Source: Crenothrix sp043729335
GTDB taxonomy: Bacteria; Pseudomonadota; Gammaproteobacteria; Methylococcales; Methylomonadaceae
NCBI RefSeq assembly: GCF_043729335.1
Contig: NZ_JAYTLQ010000034.1
Location: forward strand, 1 to 64,000
Reading direction: 5' to 3'
DNA length: 64,000 nt
In this document: positions 7,904-16,703 of the stretch, one piece after another
Layout of the letters: the number at the start of each line of letters is the position of its first letter
How positions within the stretch are numbered: position 1 is the stretch's first letter
Translations under genes and position numbers: made by a program
The notes under the pieces: generated by a model
Seen by the model: only the letters and a program-made list of their open reading frames with translations
Database searches by the model: none
Told to the model about the DNA's origin: nothing

Positions 7904-8692
7904 TTATGAACATCTCGGTTGCTTGCCCATCGCCTGTGCTTGCTGAAAAAAACTCATCGCTTGTGGCATGTGCTGCTCTAAATCTTGAATACGAGTCGCG
8001 TGCGAGGGATGGGTCGACATAAATTCTGAAGGCTGATTCCCTTGCGATGCCTGTTCCATACGCTGCCATAAGCCAATACTTTCACGCGGATCAAATCCGG
8101 CTTTGGCCATCAGGTCAATGCCAATAATATCCGCTTCACTTTCTTGCGTACGGCCATAGGGCATGAGTACGCCATATTGTGCGCCAACACCCAACAGACC
8201 AAAGCCTAATTGACCTAAGGCACTGGTCGGTGCGCCTGCGATGGCTTGTACCACGGATAAGCCTTGGCTCATGGCCATTTCTTGAGACGCGCGTTCATTA
8301 CTGTGTTTTGCCATAACGTGGCCAATTTCATGGCCAATCACCGCAGCCAGTTGATCTTGATTGGCGACCAGTGTCAGTAGGCCGGTATGAACGCCTATTT
8401 TGTTGCCGGGCAAGGCAAACGCATTGGGTGATTTATCGTTGAAAACCACCACTTCCCATTGGCCTGCGCCTAACTCGCGGGTAATAGCTTGGGCGACACA
8501 TTGGGTTAAGTGGTTGTATTTGGCATTATTGCTGACTGGCTTGTCTTTTTTCAAGGTTTCGAAAGCTTGCAGCCCCATGTTATCAATTTGTGTTTCAGGC
8601 ATCATGATAAACTGGCTTCTACCGGTAGGGCTGGTAACGCAAGCACTCAGCAATAAAGCCGATAACAGTACAGACATTTTTTGTTTGAACAT
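7904..8692 (-). CDS. M48 family metalloprotease lipoprotein (LoiP/YcaL-like)
   Basis: A 262-residue zinc protease. The N-terminus is a lipoprotein signal with lipobox LLLSAC (Cys18). The catalytic HEIGH is at 121-125 (VIGHEIGHVMAKHSNERASQ region) and the third zinc ligand is in ESEADIIG (about 184). Size and order match the periplasmic, membrane-anchored M48 peptidases such as LoiP/YcaL and the catalytic domain of BepA, which degrade misfolded or stalled outer-membrane proteins; unlike BepA there is no TPR tail. It is the first gene of a tight run with dapC-dapD, probably a positional rather than functional association. Asp19/20-type inner-membrane retention is not evident (VT follow the Cys), suggesting sorting to the outer membrane. 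Confidence 0.85.
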   Translation of the reverse strand: MFKQKMSVLLSALLLSACVTSPTGRSQFIMMPETQIDNMGLQAFETLKKDKPVSNNAKYNHLTQCVAQAITRELGAGQWEVVVFNDKSPNAFALPGNKIGVHTGLLTLVANQDQLAAVIGHEIGHVMAKHSNERASQEMAMSQGLSVVQAIAGAPTSALGQLGFGLLGVGAQYGVLMPYGRTQESEADIIGIDLMAKAGFDPRESIGLWQRMEQASQGNQPSEFMSTHPSHATRIQDLEQHMPQAMSFFQQAQAMGKQPRCS

Positions 8693-8852
8693 AATCGTGG
8701 CCGCTAGTGGTTATTAATAGCCGCCATTTTAGCGCAACTTTATTAGCTTGGAATTAAAATTGTTGGGCTTTTTTCAGGGCGTATGGATTTGACTGTGAAA
8801 CCAATGGGGGTTTTTGGGTAAGGTGATTTATGATGTAGCATTAAATTAGCAA

Positions 8853-9251
8853 TTATGGCAAATAGACCTGCGATACTATGCCTTCCTGTATTGCTTTTTT
8901 GCAAAAACCTTCATCAAATGTGTAAAACAGCATAGTGGGCGTATTTGCTAGGTGCAAGGCATCAGCGAAATCAGCCCCTAAGCGATAGTAGCAGATTGCA
9001 TTCATTAACGCTGTTTCATCCTCACAAATAATTTGCATTTTTTGCAACAAAATCCCAAAAAAATCAGCGATTTCAACAGATGTTCGTTTATAACGGGAGC
9101 GTAAAACCCATTCCGTTTCAAGCTGAACGGTACGACTTATAAAAAGTTGATGCTGTTGTATCAGTGACAGAACTTTTTGATATTGCAGTTCGTCGTCGCG
9201 CATAGCGAGGCGTATGATAATATTCGTGTCAACGGCAACAATTGAGCTCAT
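8853..9251 (-). CDS. PIN-domain toxin (VapC-like)
   Basis: A 132-residue PIN-domain ribonuclease. The acidic residues that bind metal are visible: D8 in AVDTNIIIRL, the central E of QLETEWVL (about 45), and Asp in GADFADALH (about 94-97) and FDEGF (about 114). VapC-type toxins cleave tRNA or rRNA when freed from their antitoxin. The start at 9251 is chosen over an upstream in-frame codon because its ATG overlaps the antitoxin stop (ATGA), the usual coupling in such pairs; the longer form would run back into the antitoxin gene. Confidence 0.85.
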   Translation of the reverse strand: MSSIVAVDTNIIIRLAMRDDELQYQKVLSLIQQHQLFISRTVQLETEWVLRSRYKRTSVEIADFFGILLQKMQIICEDETALMNAICYYRLGADFADALHLANTPTMLFYTFDEGFCKKAIQEGIVSQVYLP

Positions 9252-9490
9252 TCTTGGGTTAAATGAACAGGCTTGCAAAGCTGTTCTGTGGATAAGACGA
9301 TGGTATTGTTTTTAAAAAAACCACCTAAATCAGAAATATCATCACTTTTTGGATAGTGTGTTGGACGCAAAACTACGGTGTCACCAATACGCAACATTTC
9401 CACTTCGGAATGGCCTTTCCAGGTATTAATCTGTAGTATTTCTAGCGGTAAGGTGATTTGACCTTGCGGGGAAATGGATAAGGTTGTCAT
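9248..9490 (-). CDS. AbrB/SpoVT-type antitoxin (VapB-like)
   Basis: An 80-residue protein with an N-terminal swapped-hairpin AbrB fold (SPQGQITLPLEIL, then GDTVVLRP, residues about 7-43), a DNA-binding domain that normally represses its own operon, followed by a short tail (about 50-80) that would wrap the toxin. It overlaps the PIN toxin gene by four bases. The tail includes SDLGGFFK, similar to VapB tails. Likely a genuine type II toxin-antitoxin module; genomic stabilisation or stress role is inferred from the family. Confidence 0.83.
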   Translation of the reverse strand: MTTLSISPQGQITLPLEILQINTWKGHSEVEMLRIGDTVVLRPTHYPKSDDISDLGGFFKNNTIVLSTEQLCKPVHLTQE

Positions 9491-9498
9491 TATTACCC

Positions 9499-10641
9499 TT
9501 AAAAATTAAATGGGAAATCATCCATAAACAAGTCATCGTAATTGTTTTGGTAAGTGTCTTTTGGGATTTTATATTTTTTCAACCAGGCTTTAAACGCGTC
9601 GGGCTGTTCAAATAAAGCCAGCTCTTTTTTTATGGCTTTTATGTCTTTTTGCACATCACGCATGTCATTTGCTAATTTTAACAGCAATTGCGCGGGTGAA
9701 ATTTTGCCATAAAAGGGCATGCTGCATTGTAACCTCGAAATTTCTTCAATTTGGTAAATTTCTTGGGTTAATTCAGATAACTGGTCTTTGAGTATCTTAT
9801 TGAAATATTTTAAGCGGCTGTCAGCCATTTGGCTTAGTTGCGTGGCATCAATTTGTTCGACCTCTAATTGCAATTCCAGCAGCTGCAATAAATCTTTTTT
9901 GCCGTAAGCAATATTAACGCGCTGCATCAATTCAGTTTTGCGTAGGCGTTCTTGTTCATCCGGTTCACGATCAGGGTGTAATACCGCCACTAATTTGCGA
10001 TATACCTCTTGCACGGATTTGCTGGCTTGTGCCTCTTCTTCTTGCAGACGTGCTTCCCTGGCCAGTTGGGTTTTAGTCTTTTTTCGCTCTATTTTCGGTT
10101 CAGCTTGGGCTTCTTGATGTTCACGCATTTTTTCGTGCAAGTGTGCCTGAAAATTCTCCGGCGAACTAAGGTCAATATCATCACCTAAATCGATGTTAAA
10201 CATATTTTTGGCCATGTTTCTCATCATTTCGCCAAGCACTTCTTTATTTTCTTCGGTGGCGGTATCGTAATCTTCATCGCTGTATTTATTGAACAAAGAT
10301 TTCACTGCATCGGTGTTCATTTCAACAATCAATTGGCCGCATACCTCAGCAATGAGATGTTTTATCTTGGCCTTGTCGGTTTTTTTAATCGACGCATCAT
10401 CGTAATACCGATCTAAACGTTGTGCCCATTCAAATTGATGCTGATACAGGGTATCGACCAGCGGATTGAATTCCTGCTCAGATTTTTGACGGTACACGGG
10501 CAGGGCTTCTTTCCAGGCCAATAAAGATTTTTTTTGCTGGTCAATTTTTTTGCTCAGGGTATTAAACAGTTTTTGTGCGGCTGATAAGGTTTTATCCTGC
10601 GCTTTTGGCGCAATGTGGACTATCTTGTTGGCTAGTGTCAT
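9499..10641 (-). CDS. J-domain protein with long helical N-terminal region
   Basis: A 380-residue cytoplasmic protein. Residues 1-205 are charged helices, probably coiled coil (KKIDQQKKSLLAWKEAL, then a Lys/Glu/Gln-rich stretch about 172-205). A J-like domain follows at about 208-255 with the HPD motif at 222-224 (AVLHPDREPDEQE), flanked by VQEVYRKL and MQRVNIAY as in helices II and III. The remainder is again helical with a hydrophobic-acidic end (DDLFMDDFPFNF). J proteins stimulate the ATPase of Hsp70 DnaK; client and partner here are unknown. The gene ends just before the antitoxin start (8 bases), but cotranscription with a toxin-antitoxin pair is probably accidental. ATG at 10641 has no strong ribosome binding site. 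Confidence 0.75.
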   Translation of the reverse strand: MTLANKIVHIAPKAQDKTLSAAQKLFNTLSKKIDQQKKSLLAWKEALPVYRQKSEQEFNPLVDTLYQHQFEWAQRLDRYYDDASIKKTDKAKIKHLIAEVCGQLIVEMNTDAVKSLFNKYSDEDYDTATEENKEVLGEMMRNMAKNMFNIDLGDDIDLSSPENFQAHLHEKMREHQEAQAEPKIERKKTKTQLAREARLQEEEAQASKSVQEVYRKLVAVLHPDREPDEQERLRKTELMQRVNIAYGKKDLLQLLELQLEVEQIDATQLSQMADSRLKYFNKILKDQLSELTQEIYQIEEISRLQCSMPFYGKISPAQLLLKLANDMRDVQKDIKAIKKELALFEQPDAFKAWLKKYKIPKDTYQNNYDDLFMDDFPFNF

Positions 10642-10684
10642 GTTGTCGGTGTTGGTAATGATCGAATAAGGTATGTGTTAAAAG

Positions 10685-10843
10685 AGTCTAGTACTCAGTC
10701 AATCTTATTTTGTCAGTCAGATATTTTAAAAAACCGTTCGTGGTGAGCTTGTCGAACCATGAACTACAAGTCCTTCGACAGGCTCAGGACGAACGGAGTA
10801 TTTTATAGTACTCGACATTATAAAGCTGACTAAGTACTAGACT
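10685..10843. repeat. Nested palindromic repeat element (CCGTTCG core)
   Basis: An outer 17-base inverted repeat, AGTCTAGTACTCAGTCA (10685-10701) and TGACTAAGTACTAGACT (10827-10843), encloses an inner palindrome (10734-10796) that begins CCGTTCGTGGTGAGCTTG and ends CAGGACGAACGG. The inner core recurs at about 43.16 and 57.7 kb. The outer arms differ from those of the other copies. No coding capacity. It separates the J-domain gene from mlaA, which are divergent. Confidence 0.85.
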
Positions 10844-10894
10844 ATTATTAACCTATCCACTCGATAATTTAATTCCGCTACCACCGATTGGAAA

Positions 10895-11854
10895 ATGTGT
10901 ATGAAAATGCCAAAAAACCCTGCTCGAAGCCCGATTTTACTGTTTACCTTAATTACCGCAATGGGTATTAGCGGATGCGCGACTAAAAAAGTAGCCACAA
11001 ATCCGGATGATCCCATGGAATCATGGAACCGCAGTACCTTTTCCTTCAATAACGATGTAGACAAGGCGGTGCTAAAACCGATGGCCAAAGGTTATCAAGA
11101 GGTGGCGCCAACTCCAGTTAACAAAGGTGTCACTAATTTCTTCAGCAATATTAATGATGTAGGCGTCTCAGTTAATGATTTATTGCAGCTTAAGTTTATC
11201 CAAAGTGGCATGGATGTGAGTCGTTTTGTGATTAACTCCACCGTTGGCCTAGCGGGTATTTTTGATGTCGCCTCAAAACTTAACTTGCCTAAACATAACG
11301 AAGATTTTGGCCAAACCTTAGGTTTTTGGGGCGTACCTTCAGGTTCTTACACGGTATTACCGCTTTTGGGTGCCAGTTCGCCTCGGGACGCGGTGGGTCT
11401 AGTGGGTGATGCGCTGCTAAATCCGCTTACTTACGTTTCGCTGTTTGGTGGCGTGGCCGCCAATGCCGCAACCACCGGCTCAACCGTATTAGATGTTACC
11501 GACACCCGATCTGATGTGATGTCGACGGAAAAAATTGTTGATGAAGGCGCAGTGGATCGCTACGACTTTATTAAAAATGCCTACCAGCAACACCGCGAAT
11601 ATCTGATTCATGATGGCAATCCGCCTGAAGATAGCGATGATTTGCTATCAGAAGACCCCAGCACTTCCCCTTCTGGTATTGATCAAAATACTGCCGCTGC
11701 CCAAATAGGTAATTCGGGTAATGGCATTTTAACTAACATTGGCGGCAGCGTTCCTGTAATCAACAATTCTAAAACACTAGAGCCGGTAGAAAATGGTCCG
11801 GTTCCCATTATCGATAACTCCAAACATTTTCTAGAATTGTCTGCTCCGGATTAA
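10895..11854 (+). CDS. mlaA: MlaA (VacJ) family outer-membrane lipoprotein
   Basis: MlaA sits in the outer membrane with porins and removes misplaced phospholipid from the outer leaflet, handing it to MlaC for return to the inner membrane. The protein has a lipoprotein signal ending ITAMGISGC (Cys28 from the first ATG), then the family hallmarks DPMESWNRSTFSFNN, VTNFFSNINDVGVSVNDLLQ, EDFGQTLGFWGV and YTVLPLLGASSPRDAVG. At 319 residues it is longer than the E. coli protein by a low-complexity Asn/Ser-rich tail (about 245-319). Three in-frame ATGs (10895, 10901, 10907) are possible starts. Its stop overlaps the next gene start (TAATG), so the two are translationally coupled. The other mla genes are not in the window. 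Confidence 0.9.
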   Translation: MCMKMPKNPARSPILLFTLITAMGISGCATKKVATNPDDPMESWNRSTFSFNNDVDKAVLKPMAKGYQEVAPTPVNKGVTNFFSNINDVGVSVNDLLQLKFIQSGMDVSRFVINSTVGLAGIFDVASKLNLPKHNEDFGQTLGFWGVPSGSYTVLPLLGASSPRDAVGLVGDALLNPLTYVSLFGGVAANAATTGSTVLDVTDTRSDVMSTEKIVDEGAVDRYDFIKNAYQQHREYLIHDGNPPEDSDDLLSEDPSTSPSGIDQNTAAAQIGNSGNGILTNIGGSVPVINNSKTLEPVENGPVPIIDNSKHFLELSAPD

Positions 11855-14172
11855 TGATTATGCCCAAAGCACCTTACCCTGATAATTGGTATGAAATTGA
11901 TACGACGCTCTATAATCGATCGGTAAAAATTTTTAGCGCCGTCAAAAAAATGCTCGGCGTTAAAATGATGCTGCATGGCGATGCGCAGGTACAAGAAGGC
12001 GATATTTTTTTATTCAATCATTTTGCCCGCTTTGAAACCTTTATTCCGCAATTTTTAATTTTTGAGCAAACGGGTGCCTACAGTTGCGCGATTGCTTCCA
12101 GCGAATTTTTTAAGGGCGATACCTTACTGGCCAATTATTTGCAAAAAGTGGGGGCAATTCCACACGATCACCCGCGCATTTTTAGCCTTTTGGCGGCACA
12201 AATACTGCGCGGACATAAGGTTATTATTTTTCCGGAAGGCGGGATGGTCAAAGACCATCGAGTACTCGACCATCAAGGCGAGTACAATATTTATTCGCGT
12301 ATTACTGGCGAAAGACGTAAACAGCACACCGGTGCTGCGGTATTGGCAGAAGGGCTTGAACTCTTTAAAACGGTGATCCGTCATGCTTATACCACTAAAA
12401 ATCACGCCCAACTTGTGTACTGGAAAGAGCACCTGCAACTCGATAGCTTAGATCAGCTACTAGTAGGCGCTTTAAAACCTACCCGTATTATCCCCGCCAA
12501 TATTACCTTTTACCCCATCCGAAGTTCAGCAAACTGGTTGTCTAATGGTGTTGAATTATTTACTGACAATTTAAGTTTCAGACAAACCGAAGAATTATTG
12601 GTCGAAGGCAATATTCTCCTCAAAAATACCGATATGGATATTCGCATGGGAAAGGCTATCGATCCCTACGCTTATTCACCTTGGTGGGCACGTTATATTT
12701 TAAAAAACATAGCGTCCGAGTTTAATAACCTCGATGATGTATTTGCCGTTAATTCCGCCCCTAAAAACCTTAAGCAGCGCCTGCTATCGAGCTATCTTAA
12801 AAAAAGTGCCAATGCCACCCGCAATGAGTACATGAAAGCTATTTATGACAACGTCACTATCAACCTGAGCCATCTTGCGGCTACCCTGATTATGGTTTGT
12901 GTCGAAAAGGGCCGTATGTCTATTCCGCGCCAAGATTTTTTTACCTCCCTGTACGTGGCGGTTAAACACTTACAGCACAATACCAGTGTTCATTTGCATC
13001 GAAGCCTGCTTAACCCATTGGACTACAGCGATTTAATGGCCGGAACCAGCAAACGCTTTCAGCAATTTATTCATGTTGCCGCTAGTAGCCAATTGCTTAT
13101 TGAGCATGAAGACGGTTACGAATTCTTACCCAAACTGTTAAAAGAACAAGATTTTGACAGCATTCGCCTGGAAAATATCATTGCCGTTTACGACAACGAA
13201 GTAGAGCCGATTACCGCCATTCGCGATGTTATCGTCAATGCACTGGAGAATTGTAAAACCTTTGATAAAAAACAACTGGCGGCCTGGTATTTTGAAGATG
13301 AATGCCGTGATTTAAGTTGGGAAACCCGGGCTTATAATAAAAGCAAGTACGATGACATCAATAGCCAGGAAACTGCCGAAGCCGATGCAACGCCTTTTTT
13401 ACTGACCTCTGAGAACAGCAATGGCCTGGGCGTATTGCTGATTCATGGTTTACTGGCTAGCCCTGCGGAATTGAGAGATTATGGCAATTATCTTGCACAG
13501 CAAGGTTATACGGTTATGGGCGTGCGCCTAAAGGGCCATGGCTCTTCGCCTTATGCCCTGCGCAAACAAACTTGGGAAGATTGGTATGCCTCTGTCTTAA
13601 GAAGCTTTACTATTTTAACCGCGCATTGCCCACATATTTTCGTCAGCGGATTTTCAACAGGCGGTGCATTGGCACTTAAACTGGCCTCTGAAAGACACCC
13701 AGAAATTATCGGGGTATGCGCCACTGCCGTGCCCATCAAATTTGTTAATCCAGCCTTTATGCTGGTGCCGTTATTACACAGTGCCAACCGACTGATAGAT
13801 TGGTTTTCATCTTATGAAGGCATCAAACCTTTTATCGAAAATGATTCCGAACATCCGCTGGTCAATTACCATCATGTCCCGGTCAAAAGCTTGTATGAAT
13901 TACGTCGGCTGATTGAGGCCACCACTGAATTCTTACCCCGAATTAACATACCGGTCCTGATTGTTCAGGCCGATAATGACCCAGTTGTCTCACCTAAAAG
14001 TGCCCATGACATTATGGCAAAACTCACTACGCCGGAAAAACAACTGGTCATCATTAACGCCAATCATCACGGCATTTTGATGGAAAATATCGGCGGAACC
14101 TGGGAAACCATACATGACTTTATGTGTCGCTGCCAACCGGTTAAAACTTGTCTATCCGCTTTTGTCGATTAA
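11854..14172 (+). CDS. Fusion of PlsC-like acyltransferase and alpha/beta-hydrolase
   Basis: A 772-residue two-enzyme protein. The N-terminal part has acyltransferase motifs: NHFARFE (N55-H56 and E61, HxxxxE spacing instead of the usual HxxxxD) and FPEGG (126-130). A helical linker occupies about 300-500. The C-terminal domain is an alpha/beta-hydrolase: oxyanion HGLLAS (531-536), nucleophile elbow GFSTGG with S601, acid D709 in QADNDPVV, and base H738 or H739 in NANHHG. Together these suggest transfer of acyl groups to glycerolipids plus hydrolysis of an ester lipid. No signal peptide is visible, so it is cytoplasmic or membrane-peripheral. Coupling to mlaA suggests a role in outer-membrane phospholipid turnover (inference). 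Its 3' end overlaps the convergent PepSY gene by 32 bases. Confidence 0.8.
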   Translation: MIMPKAPYPDNWYEIDTTLYNRSVKIFSAVKKMLGVKMMLHGDAQVQEGDIFLFNHFARFETFIPQFLIFEQTGAYSCAIASSEFFKGDTLLANYLQKVGAIPHDHPRIFSLLAAQILRGHKVIIFPEGGMVKDHRVLDHQGEYNIYSRITGERRKQHTGAAVLAEGLELFKTVIRHAYTTKNHAQLVYWKEHLQLDSLDQLLVGALKPTRIIPANITFYPIRSSANWLSNGVELFTDNLSFRQTEELLVEGNILLKNTDMDIRMGKAIDPYAYSPWWARYILKNIASEFNNLDDVFAVNSAPKNLKQRLLSSYLKKSANATRNEYMKAIYDNVTINLSHLAATLIMVCVEKGRMSIPRQDFFTSLYVAVKHLQHNTSVHLHRSLLNPLDYSDLMAGTSKRFQQFIHVAASSQLLIEHEDGYEFLPKLLKEQDFDSIRLENIIAVYDNEVEPITAIRDVIVNALENCKTFDKKQLAAWYFEDECRDLSWETRAYNKSKYDDINSQETAEADATPFLLTSENSNGLGVLLIHGLLASPAELRDYGNYLAQQGYTVMGVRLKGHGSSPYALRKQTWEDWYASVLRSFTILTAHCPHIFVSGFSTGGALALKLASERHPEIIGVCATAVPIKFVNPAFMLVPLLHSANRLIDWFSSYEGIKPFIENDSEHPLVNYHHVPVKSLYELRRLIEATTEFLPRINIPVLIVQADNDPVVSPKSAHDIMAKLTTPEKQLVIINANHHGILMENIGGTWETIHDFMCRCQPVKTCLSAFVD

Positions 14173-15484
14173 GCCACGCTGCACGTAACCGATAATAACC
14201 ATGTAGCAACCTGATACCAGCAAGCTTAATGTACGGCAGGGCCGTTTTTATCGCTATTTCGCTAACGCGATGTAGTTTAACGACACTCAAGTAAACCGTT
14301 TTTAACGCACGTTGCCCCAACGCTTTAAACCTAGCCCAATTCACAGGCCTATCCTGGACTTTACCGCGCCGATGTAACCAGCGCAGCACGCCACTGACAT
14401 ATAAAAAGCACACTCCAAACCCTGACAAAAACCAGATAAAACGCCCCTTAGCGCCTAATGCTTCACCGGTATGCACCGGCCAAATCCACGTTAAAGCGGT
14501 TTCGCCTGTACTAAATCGAAACGGATCACGCACTTCTCGGGCCTGCCCACTCCAGCGATCTACCCACACCGTAGTAAACGGATGTCGCTCATTAATCTCG
14601 CCTGCTTGCCGTAAATTAATCCGATAAATACCACTATTGCCCGCCGGTGTAGTAATACGTCTTAACTTGCCTCTGGGAAACGCACCCCGGGCAATAAACT
14701 CAGCGGATTCCAAACCGGTAGGATGATCATTAGGGTTTGCCGTGCTTTCAATGGTACGTCCGGTTTCGCCATGCGCCATGCCCGACGAACCCACCACCGT
14801 TTCTAATAGCTTAGGGTAACTGAGCATAAAACCGGTGATGGCCAATAATAACAACCCGGGCGCTACAAAAATCCCCGTAACCCGATGCACATCAAATAAA
14901 AGCCTTATGATACCGTTGCGATAATTAATTTTTAACGCCGAAACAATATTTCCTAAACCCGGCCACCATAAATACACGCCGCTGCACACAGAAATACTCA
15001 ATAATGCGCCTAAAATTCCCACGGTATTCCAGCCAAAGCGGTTCATTAATAACTGGGTGTGTAAATCCAGCAGCCACGTGGTTACGGTTTGTCCCCAAAA
15101 GCGACTGGCAACCACTTCTGCGGTATATGGATTTACTGACACCATCAACGGCGCATATAATTCAAAAAAGGTTTCTGTGGGCTTATCGTACCAGGCGGTC
15201 ATCATGCTATGCGGCGATTGTGGCATCTCTAATGTCCAAGAACCGTAGCGCTTAGGATGGGCACTGCGCACTGCGGACATAATATGATCGAGTGACTGCC
15301 ATTCACCCTGCGGGTTATTAATGACCAATTGCGGATTAAGGAATTCGTCTATGTCTTCCCGGTACACACTGATACTCCCGGTCAGACCCACCAGTACAAA
15401 AAACAACCCGGCAATTAACGCCAGCCACAAATGAACTTTTAAGCACATTAACCGCAGTGATAAACCTTGAAAAAAACTTCGCAT
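14141..15484 (-). CDS. PepSY-associated transmembrane protein
   Basis: A 447-residue inner-membrane protein of the PepSY_TM family. Helix 1 is at about 17-40 (HLWLALIAGLFFVLVGLTGSISVY, with the family pattern of a Gly-Ser-rich end), followed by a periplasmic PepSY region with DIDEFLNPQL, helices at about 150-175 (ILGALLSISVCSGVYLWWPG) and 205-225, a second large periplasmic loop ending WIWPVHTGEA, and a last helix at about 345-365. Conserved His occur in LHTQLL, DVHRVTG and VHTGEA, which in this family may bind haem or iron. Such proteins (PiuB-like) often act in iron or siderophore reduction. The C-terminal 70 residues are basic and cytoplasmic. Monocistronic; tail-to-tail overlap with the fusion enzyme. 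Confidence 0.82.
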   Translation of the reverse strand: MRSFFQGLSLRLMCLKVHLWLALIAGLFFVLVGLTGSISVYREDIDEFLNPQLVINNPQGEWQSLDHIMSAVRSAHPKRYGSWTLEMPQSPHSMMTAWYDKPTETFFELYAPLMVSVNPYTAEVVASRFWGQTVTTWLLDLHTQLLMNRFGWNTVGILGALLSISVCSGVYLWWPGLGNIVSALKINYRNGIIRLLFDVHRVTGIFVAPGLLLLAITGFMLSYPKLLETVVGSSGMAHGETGRTIESTANPNDHPTGLESAEFIARGAFPRGKLRRITTPAGNSGIYRINLRQAGEINERHPFTTVWVDRWSGQAREVRDPFRFSTGETALTWIWPVHTGEALGAKGRFIWFLSGFGVCFLYVSGVLRWLHRRGKVQDRPVNWARFKALGQRALKTVYLSVVKLHRVSEIAIKTALPYIKLAGIRLLHGYYRLRAAWLNRQKRIDKF

Positions 15485-15584
15485 AACCCTGTTTTAGATT
15501 AAAATAAATATTATCCCATACTCATCATGAATTGGATCAATCGTTCGGCTAGAACCACAAAACTAAAAACCAGCAAATGTCACT

Positions 15585-16436
15585 ATGTCTCCCACATTAA
15601 CAACCACTGACCACAGCCGCGATATTGCCGGGTTAAAATATATTTATCCGGTTATATCAAGACGTGCAGGCGGTTTATCGATAGGGGTTAATTTCAATAC
15701 CAACAATGCCTGTAACTGGCGCTGTGTATACTGTCAAGTGCCGGAACTTACCATCGGCACGGCACCAGACCTAGATTTTAAGCTGCTGGAAGACGAGTTG
15801 CGCTTTTTTCTTACTAACGTTTTGCACGGTGATTTTTACCAGCGTTTTAACATTGCTGAAAACCAGCGCGTGATCAAAGATATTGCCATTTCCGGCAATG
15901 GCGAACCCACTACTTTACAAGATTTCGCTAAAGCGGTAGAGCTCATTGGTAAAATAGCAACGGAAATGGGGGTATTCCCCCAAAGCCATTTTGTGTTGAT
16001 CACCAACGGCAGCTTAGTGCATTTGCCTAGAGTTCAACATGGCTTGCAAGCTTTAAAAAACTACGGCGGGGAAGTGTGGTTTAAACTGGACAGCGCTACT
16101 GATCAAGGCCGCGCACTAATCAACAATTGCGCACAAAGCGCCGAAACCAGTTTAAAAAACTTAACGCTATCAGCCAGTCTTTGCCCTACAAAACTGCAAA
16201 CCTGTTTATTTAATTACAACGAAGCGGGGTTTTCTGCCGTCGAACAAGAGGCATTGCTAAGCTTGCTACAGATCATTAAAAATGACACGCCAGTAACAAC
16301 AGTGATGCTATACACATTAGCTAGGGCTTCTTTACAGCCAGAAGCGAATCTCCTAAAAAAATTATCTTTGGATGAATTAAGCGTCTTTGCTGCAAAAATC
16401 AAAGCATTAGGCTTTCATGTGGGCATTAATGCCTGA
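15585..16436 (+). CDS. Radical SAM protein
   Basis: A 283-residue radical S-adenosylmethionine enzyme. The 4Fe-4S motif is C43-x3-C47-x2-C50 (ACNWRCVYCQ), preceded by GLSIGVNFNTN, and the SAM-binding GNGEPT follows (about 107-112). The sequence lacks extra Cys clusters for a SPASM domain. It resembles the uncharacterised radical SAM proteins with the NFN(T)NNACNWRC start found across Proteobacteria; the substrate is unknown to me. Stands alone between the PepSY gene (divergent) and tRNA-Leu. Confidence 0.85.
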   Translation: MSPTLTTTDHSRDIAGLKYIYPVISRRAGGLSIGVNFNTNNACNWRCVYCQVPELTIGTAPDLDFKLLEDELRFFLTNVLHGDFYQRFNIAENQRVIKDIAISGNGEPTTLQDFAKAVELIGKIATEMGVFPQSHFVLITNGSLVHLPRVQHGLQALKNYGGEVWFKLDSATDQGRALINNCAQSAETSLKNLTLSASLCPTKLQTCLFNYNEAGFSAVEQEALLSLLQIIKNDTPVTTVMLYTLARASLQPEANLLKKLSLDELSVFAAKIKALGFHVGINA

Positions 16437-16464
16437 AAAGGTAGACCCTGCACTAAATTAACAC

Positions 16465-16494
16465 TTGTTGTCATACTAAACTTACCTTTATAAT
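16465..16494 (+). promoter_or_regulatory. Predicted promoter of tRNA-Leu
   Basis: A consensus -10 TATAAT (16489-16494) lies 18 bases before the tRNA. The -35 is either TTGTCA (16468-16473, 15-base spacer) or TTGTTG (16465-16470, 18-base spacer). By-eye prediction. Confidence 0.6.
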
Positions 16495-16511
16495 GCCAGG
16501 TTCAGCTATGT

Positions 16512-16596
<85 letters not shown>

Positions 16597-16703
16597 CTTA
16601 ATTACTAAAATTAGCTACACTTTTAAGTTAGCTAAGTTTTCAGGTCTTTTGAGCCGCCATCGGTACTCCATAAAATTCATCGTAACTTATTTGAGGTAAA
16701 GAA

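Noticed and set aside
12124..12438. A 104-codon minus-strand frame inside the fusion enzyme gene
   Set aside because: Shadow of the well-supported plus-strand gene; no domain and no ribosome binding site.
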